A stretch of 64,000 bases of DNA from Sepiola atlantica (Eukaryota > Mollusca > Cephalopoda > Sepiida > Sepiolidae), in contig OY744531.1 of the NCBI GenBank assembly GCA_963556195.1, forward strand, positions 45,824,700 to 45,888,699, given 5' to 3'. Positions 25,476-38,080 of the stretch are shown here, one piece after another. Each line of letters opens with the position of its first letter. Positions within the stretch are counted from its first letter, which is position 1. The notes beneath the pieces are model-generated. The model was not told the DNA's origin, ran no database searches, and saw only the letters and a program-made list of their open reading frames with translations. The translations under genes were made by a program, and so were the position numbers.

Positions 25476-26469
25476 GCTTTTACAAATTTAGAGAAAAAAA
25501 ATTTCTTAAATCTAAAAGGACATCTTATTCATTGATAGAGGGCAGAAAAGATAATACCACAGAACAGATACTACAGTTTATCCCTAACCAAAAGGCCAAG
25601 TAAGCTCAAGGTTAGTGTAAGAGGAACGCAGGACATAAACTATTTATTCATTAATATACAAACATAAATATGAAATATAGCAAAAGCCCGAAAAGGGGGG
25701 GGGCAGAAGCTAGACCTAACTAAAATTAATAAATTAACTAGTCACAATCATACAAAACGAAATCACTGAATGATCAACCTACTTAAAACCCAAAAATGAC
25801 AATACAAAAATGATGTGGGGAGTTGGGAATAACAATTTTATATACAAAAAAAAAATGCTATATATATATATAATGAAAACACATACGTGTAAGTATAATA
25901 AATCTCCACTGTAACATGTGGCAGATAAGTAGTCTTGTCAGTCGATGCAGGCCCCACAAGCTTTCCTTCATACACCTCTTTCGAAATGACGAAAGTGGAC
26001 CCGCATCTCCGCGAAAATAGACAATCTGTAACCTAATTGGGATCGGGAATGGATATTATTAAACGGAAATTGGGGGTAAAAAGACACGCAAGACAAAAGA
26101 AAGGCGCTAATAATTGGGCTACTTTGAAAACATGCTTCAGCCCATCTTACAGAAAGGTTAGGTAGTACAGCAGTATCTAACTATTTTGTACTATACGATC
26201 TTCTTTTAAGAGAGAACATCCCTTACTTTATGAAAGTAATGTTGTGCTTGCAGGTTAAGTCCTAAACCATTCAGTTCTATTTTAATTTTATTATGTCGAA
26301 GTTCCAACGCACATTAGTACCATTTCCTTTTAAGGATAAATTATGTTAAACATTTCATCCAAACCACGATGATAGCAGAAATAACTTGAAGTTCGCTTTC
26401 ATAAAACTAGACATGTGTATACATGTACATTCACAAGAGATACATCCATATTGAGACTTCGTGTTGTTA

Positions 26470-26945
26470 CAACTGAATGGGTTCTAGTGTATCGTTCTCG
26501 CTTCAAACAGTGAAACACTCGGATCAACGCAAGTTTAATAATAAAGGGTAATAAAAATAACCCTTAACATTTGTAATTTTATTTCTTTCTAACGCCCTAA
26601 GCCTTTGTTTCTATCGCGTTCGGCTCAGAGAGCTGGACACTCGAGTGAACTGAAATTAAATCACAGAACAATGAAGTAAGTTTTTATATCTGCCATTTTA
26701 TTATCTACTAAAACGTGGACGCAGAGTTTGTTATGAGTCTTGATTCAGACTGCGAAACACTTGAGCTGAATTAAATTAAATCGAAAGAAATACGAAAATA
26801 AGTTTTGAAACTTTACTTTAATTGTCTACTAAAAACTAAACGTTTTGCTTGGTATTGTTTTCGGTTCAACGATTAAACTCTAACTAAATCAAAAAGTCAA
26901 TAACATAAGTTTTGAAACTGTCACTTTTATTTTTTGTCAACATTG
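26470..26945. repeat. degenerate tandem array, period about 120 bp
   Basis: CACTCGAGTGAACTGAAATT at 26639 is matched by diverged versions near 26517, 26758 and 26868, each followed by an AAGT..TT stretch and TCTACTAAAA-like ends. That makes about four units, much older than the 123-bp satellite. Confidence 0.5.
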
Positions 26946-27052
26946 CACCATGTTCTGGTCACAGAAACATATTATAGCAATGCTATATTTCTGTTTCATC
27001 ACTAATCTTAGTGGTCCGAATAATCCCCCACCCCAAAAAAAAAGATATAATC

Positions 27053-27335
27053 ACTGTTCTCATCTTGCATCTTGTTTTTACAACGTTTCAGGCGATGTAA
27101 CCTCCGATCCTTTTCAGGTGTGTCTTGTCGAACTAGGAAATTCTTATGTCTAACTCGGGAATCTGTATGGAATTTCCAAGAAAATCCTTTATTTAATCCA
27201 TGAGGTTTACTTGTCGTCGTTCCGCCAGTCATGGCATAACGATTCCTGAGTTCGAGAAGACGCACCTGAAGAAGATGGGAGGTCAGATCGGCGGAAACGT
27301 CATGAGAATAACATCAAAGATGAGAACAGTAGTCC
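27053..27335. repeat. imperfect inverted repeat of retroelement-tail sequence
   Basis: ACTGTTCTCATCTT at 27053 and the next 95 bp realign, inverted, with 27245-27335, at about 70 per cent by eye. Each arm holds a CCTGAA(G/A)A....GAAACGT pattern, typical of retroelement 3' regions. It could be two head-to-head insertions or one foldback element. Confidence 0.55.
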
Positions 27336-27574
27336 GAATAATCCTAATAACACAATAATAATCCTCGTGGTGACTAGTTTACGAAAAAACTTGAATGCAT
27401 TGTGGTTGATTTAATATCGGAATTATATTATTGTTTAAATAGGGTTTTTTTTATTTTAAGCTATATTTATTCAAATAAATATTCCATAAATAGTAAATAA
27501 AATAATTCAATGTGTACTTATCAAAGTAAAGTTCAGGCGAAAAATACACACACGTTAAGTTGTCTCATTATTTT

Positions 27575-27578
<4 letters not shown>

Positions 27579-27641
<63 letters not shown>
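27579..27641. repeat. (TA)n microsatellite
   Basis: About 60 bp of TA. Confidence 0.95.
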
Positions 27642-27644
<3 letters not shown>

Positions 27645-28167
27645 GTATAGTAACTGCCATCTTTTTGTAGTTTTTGTTTTCCATATCCTAACTGATGAAG
27701 ATTAATGCAGAAGATTGCATTTTTAGTCGCCCTTAACTTACAGGACGTAGTTTTTGTTTTTATATATATTTTTATTACTTCAATACGCGAATAAAAGTAA
27801 TCAAAAAGTTAAACGTAACTATCACAAATAAAAACAATTACAAAAATACATAACTTAAAATAATTAGGTGATAAAAATCGTACATATTTCCGGAAAAATA
27901 AAATAGACATATTTAGATAACTAGTCAGAGTTACTTCCCTTGCCTTCAATTACAGAGTAACTTACCTTGCAGCTTTTACCAGAGACGGACATTTTAGAAA
28001 GAGGTTAACATATCAAGCTCCAAAATAAATGTTTAAATTAAATAAATCATTTTCTTTCAATTGTAAAAAGTGAATAAACAATTAATTCTTGACCATACTA
28101 AGTTTTCTCATTCAAATACTTGTTTATTAACGCATATTCACATATTTAAATTCATTCACCACACAGA

Positions 28168-28282
28168 TAAGTTCACCGGGTAAGACTCTATACTCTAGAA
28201 AATGTTATCGTCGGTTCGATCCTTGTCCAGGTTACCTATGCTGATGACGGCTTATAGCAGAAACACGTGTCAATAAGTTACT
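28168..28282 (+). mobile_element. tRNA-like SINE with decayed hammerhead-like tail
   Basis: A B box, CGGTTCGATCC, lies at 28212-28222 within a tRNA-like head. It is followed by CTGATGA (28241-28247) and GAAACACGTGTC (28260-28271). The latter two resemble the hammerhead core with a self-complementary stem III and a GUC site. Stem II is broken and stem I is mostly unpaired, so self-cleavage is unlikely now. The head-plus-tail layout parallels 43143-43281. Confidence 0.5.
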
Positions 28283-28445
28283 TTTATGTACGTATAAATT
28301 TAATAATAATAATAATGATAATAATAAATATATATATATATGAGGAAAAAATGCATGATATATCATAAAAATGAAATGCCGTGAAAGACCAGATTCTTGA
28401 ACAAATACAAACTAAAATAACAAATTTAAAACACAGGAAAAAGGA

Positions 28446-28490
28446 GAGTTTACCGGTTTCGTTCGGATCAACGAACGTCTTCAGAAAAAG
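28446..28490 (-). ncRNA. hammerhead-like hairpin, probably decayed
   Basis: The minus strand has CTGAAGA, a perfect GTTCG/CGAAC hairpin, then GAAACCGGTA. Stem II is off by one base from the hammerhead register, and stem I pairs only at two positions. It is a relic or a look-alike. Confidence 0.3.
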
Positions 28491-29206
28491 TAGAGATTTA
28501 TAATTTATTCGATAACGGTAATAACATAGGAAAAAGAAAAAACGCATTGACGCGCGTTTAACTATTTGAAAAAAAATAAAGAATAATAAAACGTGCGTGC
28601 GGAGAGACGTTAAAATGCGGAAAAAGGGATGAGAACGAAAAAGAAAGAAGAAGGAAAAAATTGAAAAAATATTGATGAAGTGTAGTAAAAAAAAAAAAAA
28701 GTGTCTTTAACCAGGATCGGAATAGCGCAATATATTGCAGTGTATAAGTGCGGTTTTTGCCAGATGTTTACTTATGGAATACTATCCGAGTCTGAGGTTT
28801 ATCTTAGATGCTGATGAGAGAAGTATTATAGCACTTTCGATTCACTTGCGACGTGGGAGAAAGTATTCGATCTTGAGCGTCTAAAATATTTTTGAAAATA
28901 AAGCAATACAGTGCTAGATTGTTAGTTTTACAAGAGCTAATATCAATTATATTATTTTATAGCTATACATTACACTTTCTGTGAAACGAGCCGGAGTTTC
29001 ATTGTTAAGGACATACAGTTTCTGTGTTAGAATCCGTCTTTTGTGCACGTGTCAAATCCTCAGAGCTTCAGAAATCGACAGAACCTGAAAAAAATGAACC
29101 CAGCAACCGTCCGTCCGTAATAATGGAATCTCGGGTGGTCTAACAGATATGTATAGTTTTTAAATAAAATAAGTAATTAATATGCAATTATTATTAGTCA
29201 GACATA

Positions 29207-29250
29207 CTGACGATAAAAGCTTTATCTTTGAAAAGCCATGGCTTAAAATT
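29207..29250 (+). ncRNA. decayed relative of the 59.65-kb hammerhead
   Basis: CTGACGATAA, then TTTGAAAAGCCATGGCTTA, closely parallels the 59.65-kb motif, with the same AAGCC/GGCTT stem III and UUA cleavage triplet. Stem I does not pair. Confidence 0.35.
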
Positions 29251-29359
29251 GTTTTTTTCTAATTGTTTTCTTATTGGAACACTTGATGAGTTAATAAACT
29301 TGTAAACTTTACAAATCTTATCTATTTCATCGCTGCATTATCTATATATAAATATATAA

Positions 29360-29391
<32 letters not shown>

Positions 29392-29907
29392 CACTTACAT
29401 TAAAGCATAGTCACGCTCGAATTCCTTACATAACACTTTCCCCTGGCTTTCGTCTTCTTACTGACAGCTATAGAAAACATCAAGTATACGTAACAACGCA
29501 GGCGCATATGTTATGTCGATAATCACACGAGATTTGAAGATCGCTAACACCACTAGAATAAACTTTAGATCGAGTAAAACTGTCAGTTTATACGTTTTGA
29601 AGATATTTGTTTTTCCTCTTGCTAGAAAATGGAAACTGTTTATAAACAACAGAAAAAGAAATTTGACACACTCTATTTTGGGGCACGTGTCTCAATCTCT
29701 AGAGGTTTCATTGAAATTGGAAACATCATCTCTGTGGCATTCAGAATTCATTTGTAAACACCTTTTGAAAGCTGAATATTTTTTATAAAGTATATTTTAG
29801 TACTGGATATTGATTTAGCATAGAGTAGTGTTTATAGGTTTATAAATATATACATATATATCTTTATAACCGATGTTCAAAGTATTATAGTAAAATATAT
29901 TTTCTAC

Positions 29908-29916
<9 letters not shown>

Positions 29917-29966
<50 letters not shown>
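29917..29966. repeat. (TA)n microsatellite
   Basis: About 50 bp of TA. Confidence 0.95.
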
Positions 29967-29967
<1 letters not shown>

Positions 29968-30299
29968 GAATACATATTTAAATAAAATGTATGTATATAT
30001 TTGTGATTTTACAGAAGTTTACATCTCATAGTACCAGCTGTTTCGGGACTAAAACGAAGTTTAGCCCCCAAAATGGCGGGGGTAATCCGTCGTAGAGTTC
30101 ATTCTGCTCTCGTAATAAATCAATATTTTGCTCTCATGGAATAATCGCCCACACTATTGAATTCCGTTCCACGAAACAGTACCATATATAGTGTGTCAGG
30201 TTACATAGAAAAGAAATCAATTAAGTACTCGATCGCAGAGGACTGAAAGCTAAATTATTTATTAAAATTATATATATAATATTATATATATATATATAT

Positions 30300-30683
30300 G
30301 GGGTAAGTGGAGTAATTGTTATGTAATGGCTGGACATTGATGGAGGATATAATCAGTAGATTCCCCATCTTTTTTTTACTTTTCTAACATGGTAAATACA
30401 TGAATCCCCCATGAATAAACACCTAGTAATATAACTTATAATTCCACAGAATAAAGGGAATTATAGATGTTTAAGATCTAACTCCCGCCTCACCCATACC
30501 TTAAAATGAATTCATAAAACTTATTGGATGAAGCCAACATAATTAATTAAATACATAAACACAACACAAATGCATATGAGAATGATAGTTAAAACATTAG
30601 ATACCCCTTGATGAACACTTTTACTGACAAAATATATCCTCCATCAAAGTCCAGCCATTACATAACAATTACTTCACTCACTT

Positions 30684-30687
<4 letters not shown>
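30300..30687. mobile_element. TIR element (MITE-like) within TA repeats
   Basis: GTAATTGTTATGTAATGGCT followed by GGAC.TTGATGGAGGATATA at 30311-30352 recurs inverted at 30632-30675. The arms are about 50 bp with one mismatch in the inner 40 and a 2-nt indel near the tip. The middle (about 290 bp) is non-coding. Both ends abut (TA)n. A TA-targeting DNA transposon derivative is the likely origin. Confidence 0.75.
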
Positions 30688-30734
<47 letters not shown>

Positions 30735-30737
<3 letters not shown>

Positions 30738-33700
30738 ATATATAATTTATAAAAATGAATTTAGGGACATACTTAACTATAAATAATTGACAAACAAAAA
30801 ATACAAAAATAATAAATAAATAACACATTATAATGAATACCCCCTGTGCCTAATCAATAAATTATGCAACTCAGTTATCCCTAAATATGGACACACATTT
30901 GAAGCAGTAAAGCAGACAACACCTATCATAAATAATTAAATCAATTTAATATTTTTAACCCTGCCCCAGTACTTATTTTAAAAGAGACACGTAAACAACG
31001 CACCGTTTTAAATTGTATATTCAGACGCTAGCTCCCTGTATTTTCGGTTTTTTTTCGAGACGATCTTTTAAAATACGAAACTAGCAATACACCAATAAAT
31101 AAATATGTAAATAAAACACAAAACAAAATAAAACCTATAAAACACAAAACTATAAATAAAATAAACAATAAATATGATACACAAATTAAAACCCGATATT
31201 ACCATCAAAAAGAGACTTCGATATTACAACTTTTAAACGACGTCTTAAAACGCCCCCGTGTATTTTAACTTTAAAAGAGACCGCTAATCTCCTACAATCT
31301 AAAAAGAATAACTATAAAAATACCAAACTACAAGAGAATACATAAATAAAACACTTAGTAGAATAAAATAAAAACTTCTTCAAAATAAAACTACAAATAT
31401 TAAATTAAAAAAAAACTCAATTAATTCCCAACCAATATATTTTTTCCAGTGAGACTTTCCAAGAATGCACCGGTTATTTATTGATATAACTCCATTTCCC
31501 AGCCTTGTTTAACCACATTAAGAACGCTGACGATTTCACTAGGCATATATTTTTTAAATGTAAAAGTCAGCCCATCTGGATGATACTGTGGTAGATTTCT
31601 GAAATATGTAACATATAGGTCTCAAATAAATTATATTTTTATGATAAAAAATGAGTCGAAAAGCCTATAAAATCATGTTTAGATGCAATATTTATTTATA
31701 AAATAAAGATCAAAACAGATTTTTTAATTTTTAATTTTTAATTTTTCAGTTTCATCTTTTTGCTAATAATTTCGCTAGACATCTATCATCTTAAGAGTGT
31801 TATGAGAAGTAGTATGTTTGTAGCAGTCCGTAAGGATGGGAAATAGACGGGTTGTTGTTATAACGGTTCATTCACCTTTCAAATATGAGGTAAGGCGCAT
31901 ACCCGCGAGATTTGTATTAAAACAGGAGAGTTCATATTTTTTTCTTACCACACCCTTTATTTTAATAAATAAAACACAGAATAATAAAAACATAGTTTCT
32001 AAACAAAATTTACACTTTACGCTGTAAAATGTGAAACAAAAAAATCTTTTACTCACTTAAGGTCGTAAAAAGATAATAATATTTGAAGTTTTTCAAATCG
32101 AAAAAAAGGTGTACCTAAAATAAAATCAACTATTGAACAAATAAAATACAGTTAACACGATTCTTAATTCAGTTATTTAATTGCTCGGTAAAAGGTTGTT
32201 TTTTTTTACAAAAATACTAATTTTTGAATCAATTATTTTTTAAATTAAACAATATGATCCAATAAATTTGTGATTTAAAGCCTAATTTCAAATAAAAAAA
32301 AAAACCAAAACGTTTTAATAAACACATCTAAGTAAATATACCATTTTGTAGCGACTCGTACAATAACTCTCAGAGAATGTGTTGTTTACATGTTATTAAT
32401 CAGATAACGCGCCCTGTCTTGTATCCACCTCTCTCTATCTCTCTTTTCTCTCTCTCTTTCTCTCTCTTTCTTTTTTCTCTCTGTTTCCACTCTTTTCCTT
32501 TTTCTCCCTCTCTTTCACTCTCTCTTTCTTGAAATATAACTTTCTGCGCGTTTGAAAAAGAACGTTATACTTAATAATCAGACGGCGGTTAACCAAATGC
32601 TGGAGTGCACACCGGTTGTTTCATCATATTCCCTTACAATCTAATTTAATTACGTAACTCAATTATATAGATAAAAACAATTTATTTTATTAATTTTATT
32701 TTTAATTATTATTAAGATTATTATTTACGAGGAAATATTTTTAATACATCTGGAAATTTGAAAAAAAACCCAATTATAAGTGTTTATAAAAAGTGCTGAA
32801 TAACAAGTAGAGCTGTTCTTAAGTATAACTTTTTATTCATATGAACATTATTAGTTACATATGTGCATACATGTGTCGGTTGTCCTCTCCACAGAAAGTC
32901 AACCTCTTCAGACCATATCCATCATAATCTTACCATTTTCTTTACTTAAGCTCAATACAATAACAATATAGGGCAAATACGGGTAAGACCTACTAGTCAT
33001 ATACAATACAATATATATATATAACATATATATCATGTATAAATTCATTACTTATATATATAAATTGAAGATGTTTTCCCTGTACATTTGGCGAGAGTAA
33101 GAAAATAATCACATGCATCATATGCTACTAAACTCACCACTCTATTCAGCTTATTCACTCGAGCTTGTTTGAAAAAAATGTATGATTATTTTTCCCGATC
33201 TACCAACAAAAATACTTTTAGACCACCATAACATAATCTCTCCAAAACATACTCAATATAGATGGTAGCAATAACTTTTCCCGCTAATACTTACGAGTGT
33301 ATGAACTAACACTCTCCTTTTCATCACCGGGAAGTAATGAACAAAGGATAGGTTAGAAAAACGTAACCGCTACTGTTTTCTATTCATCTTCTATTCATTT
33401 AATACATAATAGAACATATTCCACTGATTTTTGAGAATATTGGATTACGTTATTTCTAACTATTACGTATAGACTTAATCTCATTCCGAAATTTACAACA
33501 TATATTTAACGAACTTAATCACTTATACATTATATTGATTCAAAATGGCGGTTACAATTCTTTAATCGAATCGACATTTGACATTTCCCTTAGCAATCTT
33601 CGATTGCTTCAGGTATAATTTCATTTTTAACTTAAACACTTAGACAATTTAATGCATAACATATTTAAGATTTAAAAATCTTTTTCAAAATACTTACAGC

Positions 33701-34660
33701 GTAACACGAATAGAAATGTTAAGTTTGACAACATTCAATTGTTGATACAGAATACATAGAAGCACGTAATATCAGTTTCTCTACGAACCTTTCACTAATA
33801 ATTAACAGACAACACCAGTTCATTGTTTCACTTTTGACCATCATTATTTATATAGCATTAATCTTACATTCGTGTTTTCATTTTCACGGCAGGTATTCTT
33901 CTTTTTTATTTAGGGGGATTTTACGTAAGACGTTCTTTTCTTCTTTAGATTTACCTATTATAACCGTCCATTCTCTCTCTGATCCCCTTCTCTCTCTCAA
34001 TTTATTCGAAACAATTCATAAAAAAACGTGTGTAGATTTTGCCGACTTAAATAATCGAAGACACGCAACAGCACATTCGAGGCAATACACATTAAACAGA
34101 TACGTAAAATGTTTCTGCTAACATTCAATTTGAATTGGGATTCGTTGATTTATTAATTGATACCGAACATCATTCAAATTTATTTCATAACTTGTTTTAC
34201 ATACTTTCTTTGACGCTAAAACTGCTACTGATATTCAAAGATATATAATTTCTAGTTTTCTTAATATACTTCAAATTAAAGTGCAGTATCCGTTACTTAG
34301 TCTTTTCTCTCCTTGGTCAGTTAATGAGAAATCTTTCTAGACTGCGGCAATTTTTTAATTACTTTCTCTCTATTTAACTATTTATCAATTTTAGAAGAAA
34401 TCGTCTAGATGTCGGCAATTTTTTCTCATGAGATAAATTTGTAACACATTATAACTCTCCTCTCGTGGAGATGCAAAAAATAGCTACAACTAAAAGTGCA
34501 GATTAGTAACCAGTCGATAAATCGAAAACAAAATAACCACAACAAATTCCTGAAATCAATCGCCATATAATTTAATCAAGGCCAGTTAGATGCAAGGTCG
34601 ATATTCAAAGTTTGTAAATTCAATTTCCCACCAAAATAGACACTACGGATTGTGATAAAA
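30735..34660. other. 4 kb of AT-rich DNA without supported genes
   Basis: I see A-rich runs, a CT-rich microsatellite (about 32429-32530), a fragment of the 11.85-kb repeat near 32784, and small TA tracts near 33010-33060. No coding or RNA gene is supported. Confidence 0.45.
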
Positions 34661-34681
34661 TTTGCTTTAATCTAGAAGTAT

Positions 34682-34730
34682 TCTGCTGTCAGTCGACATG
34701 CTTATTATCTCTCTGTCTCTCTTTTTATAT

Positions 34731-34812
<82 letters not shown>
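34682..34812. repeat. microsatellite-bearing repeat: shared 19-mer + (TA)n(GA)n
   Basis: TGCTGTCAGTCGACATGCT (34684-34702) precedes CT-rich DNA, (TA)n (about 34734-34786) and (GA)n. The same 19-mer occurs inverted beside (TA)n(GA)n at 40313-40439. Confidence 0.8.
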
Positions 34813-34877
34813 CGTTATATTTGGTATAGATCTCAATAAAGATCCTAAGCAAATCATGTACAAACTGTGTGTGAAAT

Positions 34878-35034
34878 AACGTAATAATAAAACAAAAGTA
34901 ACTTTACACACTTTACAAGTTTATTACAATGAAATATTGTAACAAAGAGTAATTCATTAAACATTAATAAATTACTTCTCTTTGTAATATGTAGTTACAG
35001 TAACTATGTACCTTTACTATTGTTTTATTATTAC
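34878..35034. mobile_element. small foldback (MITE-like) element
   Basis: GTAATAATAAAACAA at 34878 is matched inverted by TTGTTTTATTATTAC ending at 35034. A second inner inverted pair (CAAAGAG..AATTCATTA / TAATAAATT..CTCTTTG) lies inside. The whole 157 bp can fold on itself. Confidence 0.6.
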
Positions 35035-35121
35035 ATTCTTTCCTATAATAGTGTTCTATCCCCAATGTTAAACATATTTCTATCACGCGAAGGTCCAATA
35101 TAAAAAAATAATTTCATGAAA

Positions 35122-35126
<5 letters not shown>

Positions 35127-35211
<85 letters not shown>

Positions 35212-35231
35212 GAGAGAGAGAGAGAGAGAGG
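35127..35231. repeat. (TA)n(GA)n microsatellite
   Basis: About 85 bp of TA is followed by GA. Confidence 0.95.
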
Positions 35232-35814
35232 TGAGAGATAACGTAATTGAAAAGTGAATGATATCAGTAATATGAGTGATAAATTATTTTATTTTTAAGA
35301 ACTATGAAAAAAGAATTACAAAAAACGATTCTCTGATATTCATTAAATTATGCATGAATCAATATCCGGAGGGAGGAAGTAAAATAGCAATCAATAATTA
35401 TTATTGATGACTTGTCAGAGAAAGTTTCATGAGAGAAACTTATTTAAAAAAACACAGAAAAGAAAATAGAATTGTGCGCAATGCAAGTCTTCATTAGGAG
35501 GTGACGAAAACTTACATATACATATTACCATGAGCAGAATTTAAATCTGAAAGATTAGACTTGTAAAGGTACGGATGCTGCAAATAATAATTTGTGTCTA
35601 TCTCTCCTGAAGACTGCCCTGTTATAATAATAAGATCTACGAGCATTTATTTATTGAAATCAGACTTTTATACTTACGGATGGTCATAACGAATTATAAG
35701 TTTTGTGAATCTCTCCTAAGAATGAGTCTAGTTTAATATATACAACTCAATATCTTTGTTTACGTGTGTGTGATTTTTATGTGTTCCCTATAGAAATAAA
35801 GGTTAGAGAATATA

Positions 35815-36340
35815 CATGAACTCTAATAGTATATTTTTATGCACAGTTTACTGGGGAAGACAATGGAAGTTTTTGCGAATCTCTAGGTGCACGAGTTAAT
35901 AAGCTATGAGGGTATAATCCCTTTGCAACTTTACAATGTCTCATATTTTGATGAAATTTTAATCATATGTATACACTTTTTTGGAGTAGACAATGGAAGT
36001 GGTCCCGAATCTCTAAGTGCCCTCCTAACCTAAAGGTGCTATAGGGGCCGACCTTCCTTTAAAACTTTAAATGTATCCAATTTTTACAGAATGGAATTGC
36101 TCCCAAATCTCGACGTGATCCTCTATGTGCTAAATATCTACGTGCCCCCACTTCATATGTATAAGGCATTAATTCAGAGAGTGTCCCAATATTTCAAAAT
36201 CTGCCGACTATATTAGAGAGCGAAACGGGAAGAGGGGAGCAGTAAAAACAAAAACAGTAATATGGTGTTATGAGCATAGTGAAAAAGTACATAGCAGTGA
36301 TCCCTATTCAATCCCGAACAACGTCGGGTCTTTCTGCTAG
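35815..36340 (+). mobile_element. Helitron-like 3' end with degenerate internal duplication
   Basis: It ends CCCGAACAACGTCGGG (hairpin, 36313-36328), an 8-nt spacer, then CTAG followed by T (36337-36340), which fits a Helitron 3' end. Upstream, GACAATGGAAGT...CGAATCTCTA occurs twice (about 35859 and 35985), followed by similar text, so the body has an old internal duplication. No Rep/helicase frame is present. The 5' end is not defined. Confidence 0.5.
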
Positions 36341-36761
36341 TTTATAAATAAGAAAACCAATCTCACAATATCGCAACATTCTGTTTGTCTCTTCAAACTA
36401 TCTAGATATAACAAATATATAGGGTGACCACCTCCTAAAAAATGTCACCAATAGAATCGTTAATAAAAAATACTATTCTTTCTGTTATCCAACCATATTT
36501 GGTACAAATCAACTTCACTTTATGCCCGATTTGTCCACCAAGTTTCATTTATGACTGTCCAACAGTCTTTGAATTATTCACGTCCAATGATGAGACCACG
36601 TGGATAAGACGAGCTAAATTGCCAATAATCGGTGTGTCTTATTTTTTCTGATTGGTAAAGTTTTACTTGCCTCCCAACGAGGGCGAGACTAGACACAATA
36701 CCGGTTTACAATGTGAACTATCTATTTGACGCAAAAAAACACAACTCTGGATTGGGGACAT

Positions 36762-37070
36762 GCACGGCATAATCACGTTGACACACCGGTTCTCGTGAGA
36801 TCACCGAAGTTAAGCAACGTTGAGCCTGGTCAGTACCAGATAGGGGATCATTTCGGAATAACAGTCGCTGTATGTAGGAAGACGTCGGCACCTCCCGGCA
36901 ATAACTAAACAAACTCACGTCGTCATCTCTCCTAATCGGGATGTACATGCGACTGGCGACTGCTTCTAAATTTGATACTCTGATGTAACTTACTCCTTCG
37001 GCTGGTTCAACACACCCTGGGTGAATGCCGTACCAGGGTTACCTGGTACGGCATTCACCCAGGGTACAGG
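36762..37070 (+). mobile_element. 5S rRNA-derived SINE, copy 3
   Basis: 36762-36877 is 5S-like over nearly full length. It has GCACGGCATAATCACGTTG at the 5' end, then GATCACCGAAGTTAAGCAAC and GAGCCTGGTCAGTACCAGAT over the pol III internal control region. The tail holds CCTAATCGGGATGTACATGC, AAATTTGATA and TGAATGCCGTACCAGG, shared with copies 1 and 2. The end of the tail is duplicated in inverted orientation, making a perfect hairpin (37014-37065). This is the best preserved of the four copies. Confidence 0.8.
37014..37065. repeat. perfect 24-bp hairpin
   Basis: ACCCTGGGTGAATGCCGTAC (first 20 bases) begins an arm of 24 bp that pairs perfectly with 37042-37065 across a GTTA loop. Confidence 0.95.
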
Positions 37071-38080
37071 GGAACAAAACTACCTGTGCAATCCCATCGG
37101 CACTATCTCAAAAATGAGGGACTTCAGGTGAGAAACTTTAAACCCATTAATTTTACGAAAGGAAGAGACGATTGCCAATAACCTTTCGCCGTCTCAGATA
37201 GAAGGAGGTAATGCCTGGGGGATGGCTTTCTTAGACTGTACATATACTAGATTTGATCGTATCTCGAAGGACGAATACAAAAGAAAGCACAGGATTATTT
37301 AAAACCATTTATTATTCCTTCTAAACGGTGACTGTTCGTATCCTTTTATTTGTGGTTGATTAATGTCATTATGCCGAATGTAAAAACTGATAGCATTCTC
37401 AGCATTCTCTTTATAGCAATACTCGGAAATTCCTAAGGGGTTTATTCACTTAGTTAATTAAATCAGACTGACGGATTGCTTCTGTAATTTAAGCAGTCAG
37501 TCGGTAAAAAGACGGCTTAGAAAGATAACATCTGTAACGATACATCATTCGCTTTTTATAGTAATCTTACGGGGAATGTATTTTATGGACCTCGTCGGAG
37601 CAGCACACGTCGAATACTCAATATTAAAACCGAATTGAAAAAGTCGTAACAATAATTTTAAACATGAGAAACACAAGAAAAAAAAATCGCATAACATATA
37701 ACGGACGTGTAAACCTTTATAACGTTATGATAGAAAGACAAGAACGAGTTTTATTTCTTCGTTGTTGATTTTTATGGAAATCGCTCCAGACTAGGCATGA
37801 AGCCACTTGGTGTAAGGAACAATAAACACAAATACCACTTCAAGGTAAAAAACTAGCCAACGATAAGTGTTGGATGTATAGGTTAATACCCAGAAAACAG
37901 CAATTCCCCCTTTGTCAGAAACATCGTACATGGAATGCTAGGACTAAAGGACAAAATAAGGGAAGCGACAGTTACGAGGCTGCCAAAAGAAAACTCAAGG
38001 CCCACTTTCTACTCTCCTTTATTGTGCGACATCTCAACACTTTGGCGACAGGGTGGGGGCTATTTAATGTCGAAACAATA

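Noticed and set aside
27260..27310. CTGAAGA...GAAACGTC considered as a hammerhead
   Set aside because: Stem II is not formed and no partner for stem III lies before a UH site.
36762..36877. Functional 5S rRNA gene
   Set aside because: Too many changes in conserved positions, and joined to a SINE tail shared with other copies.
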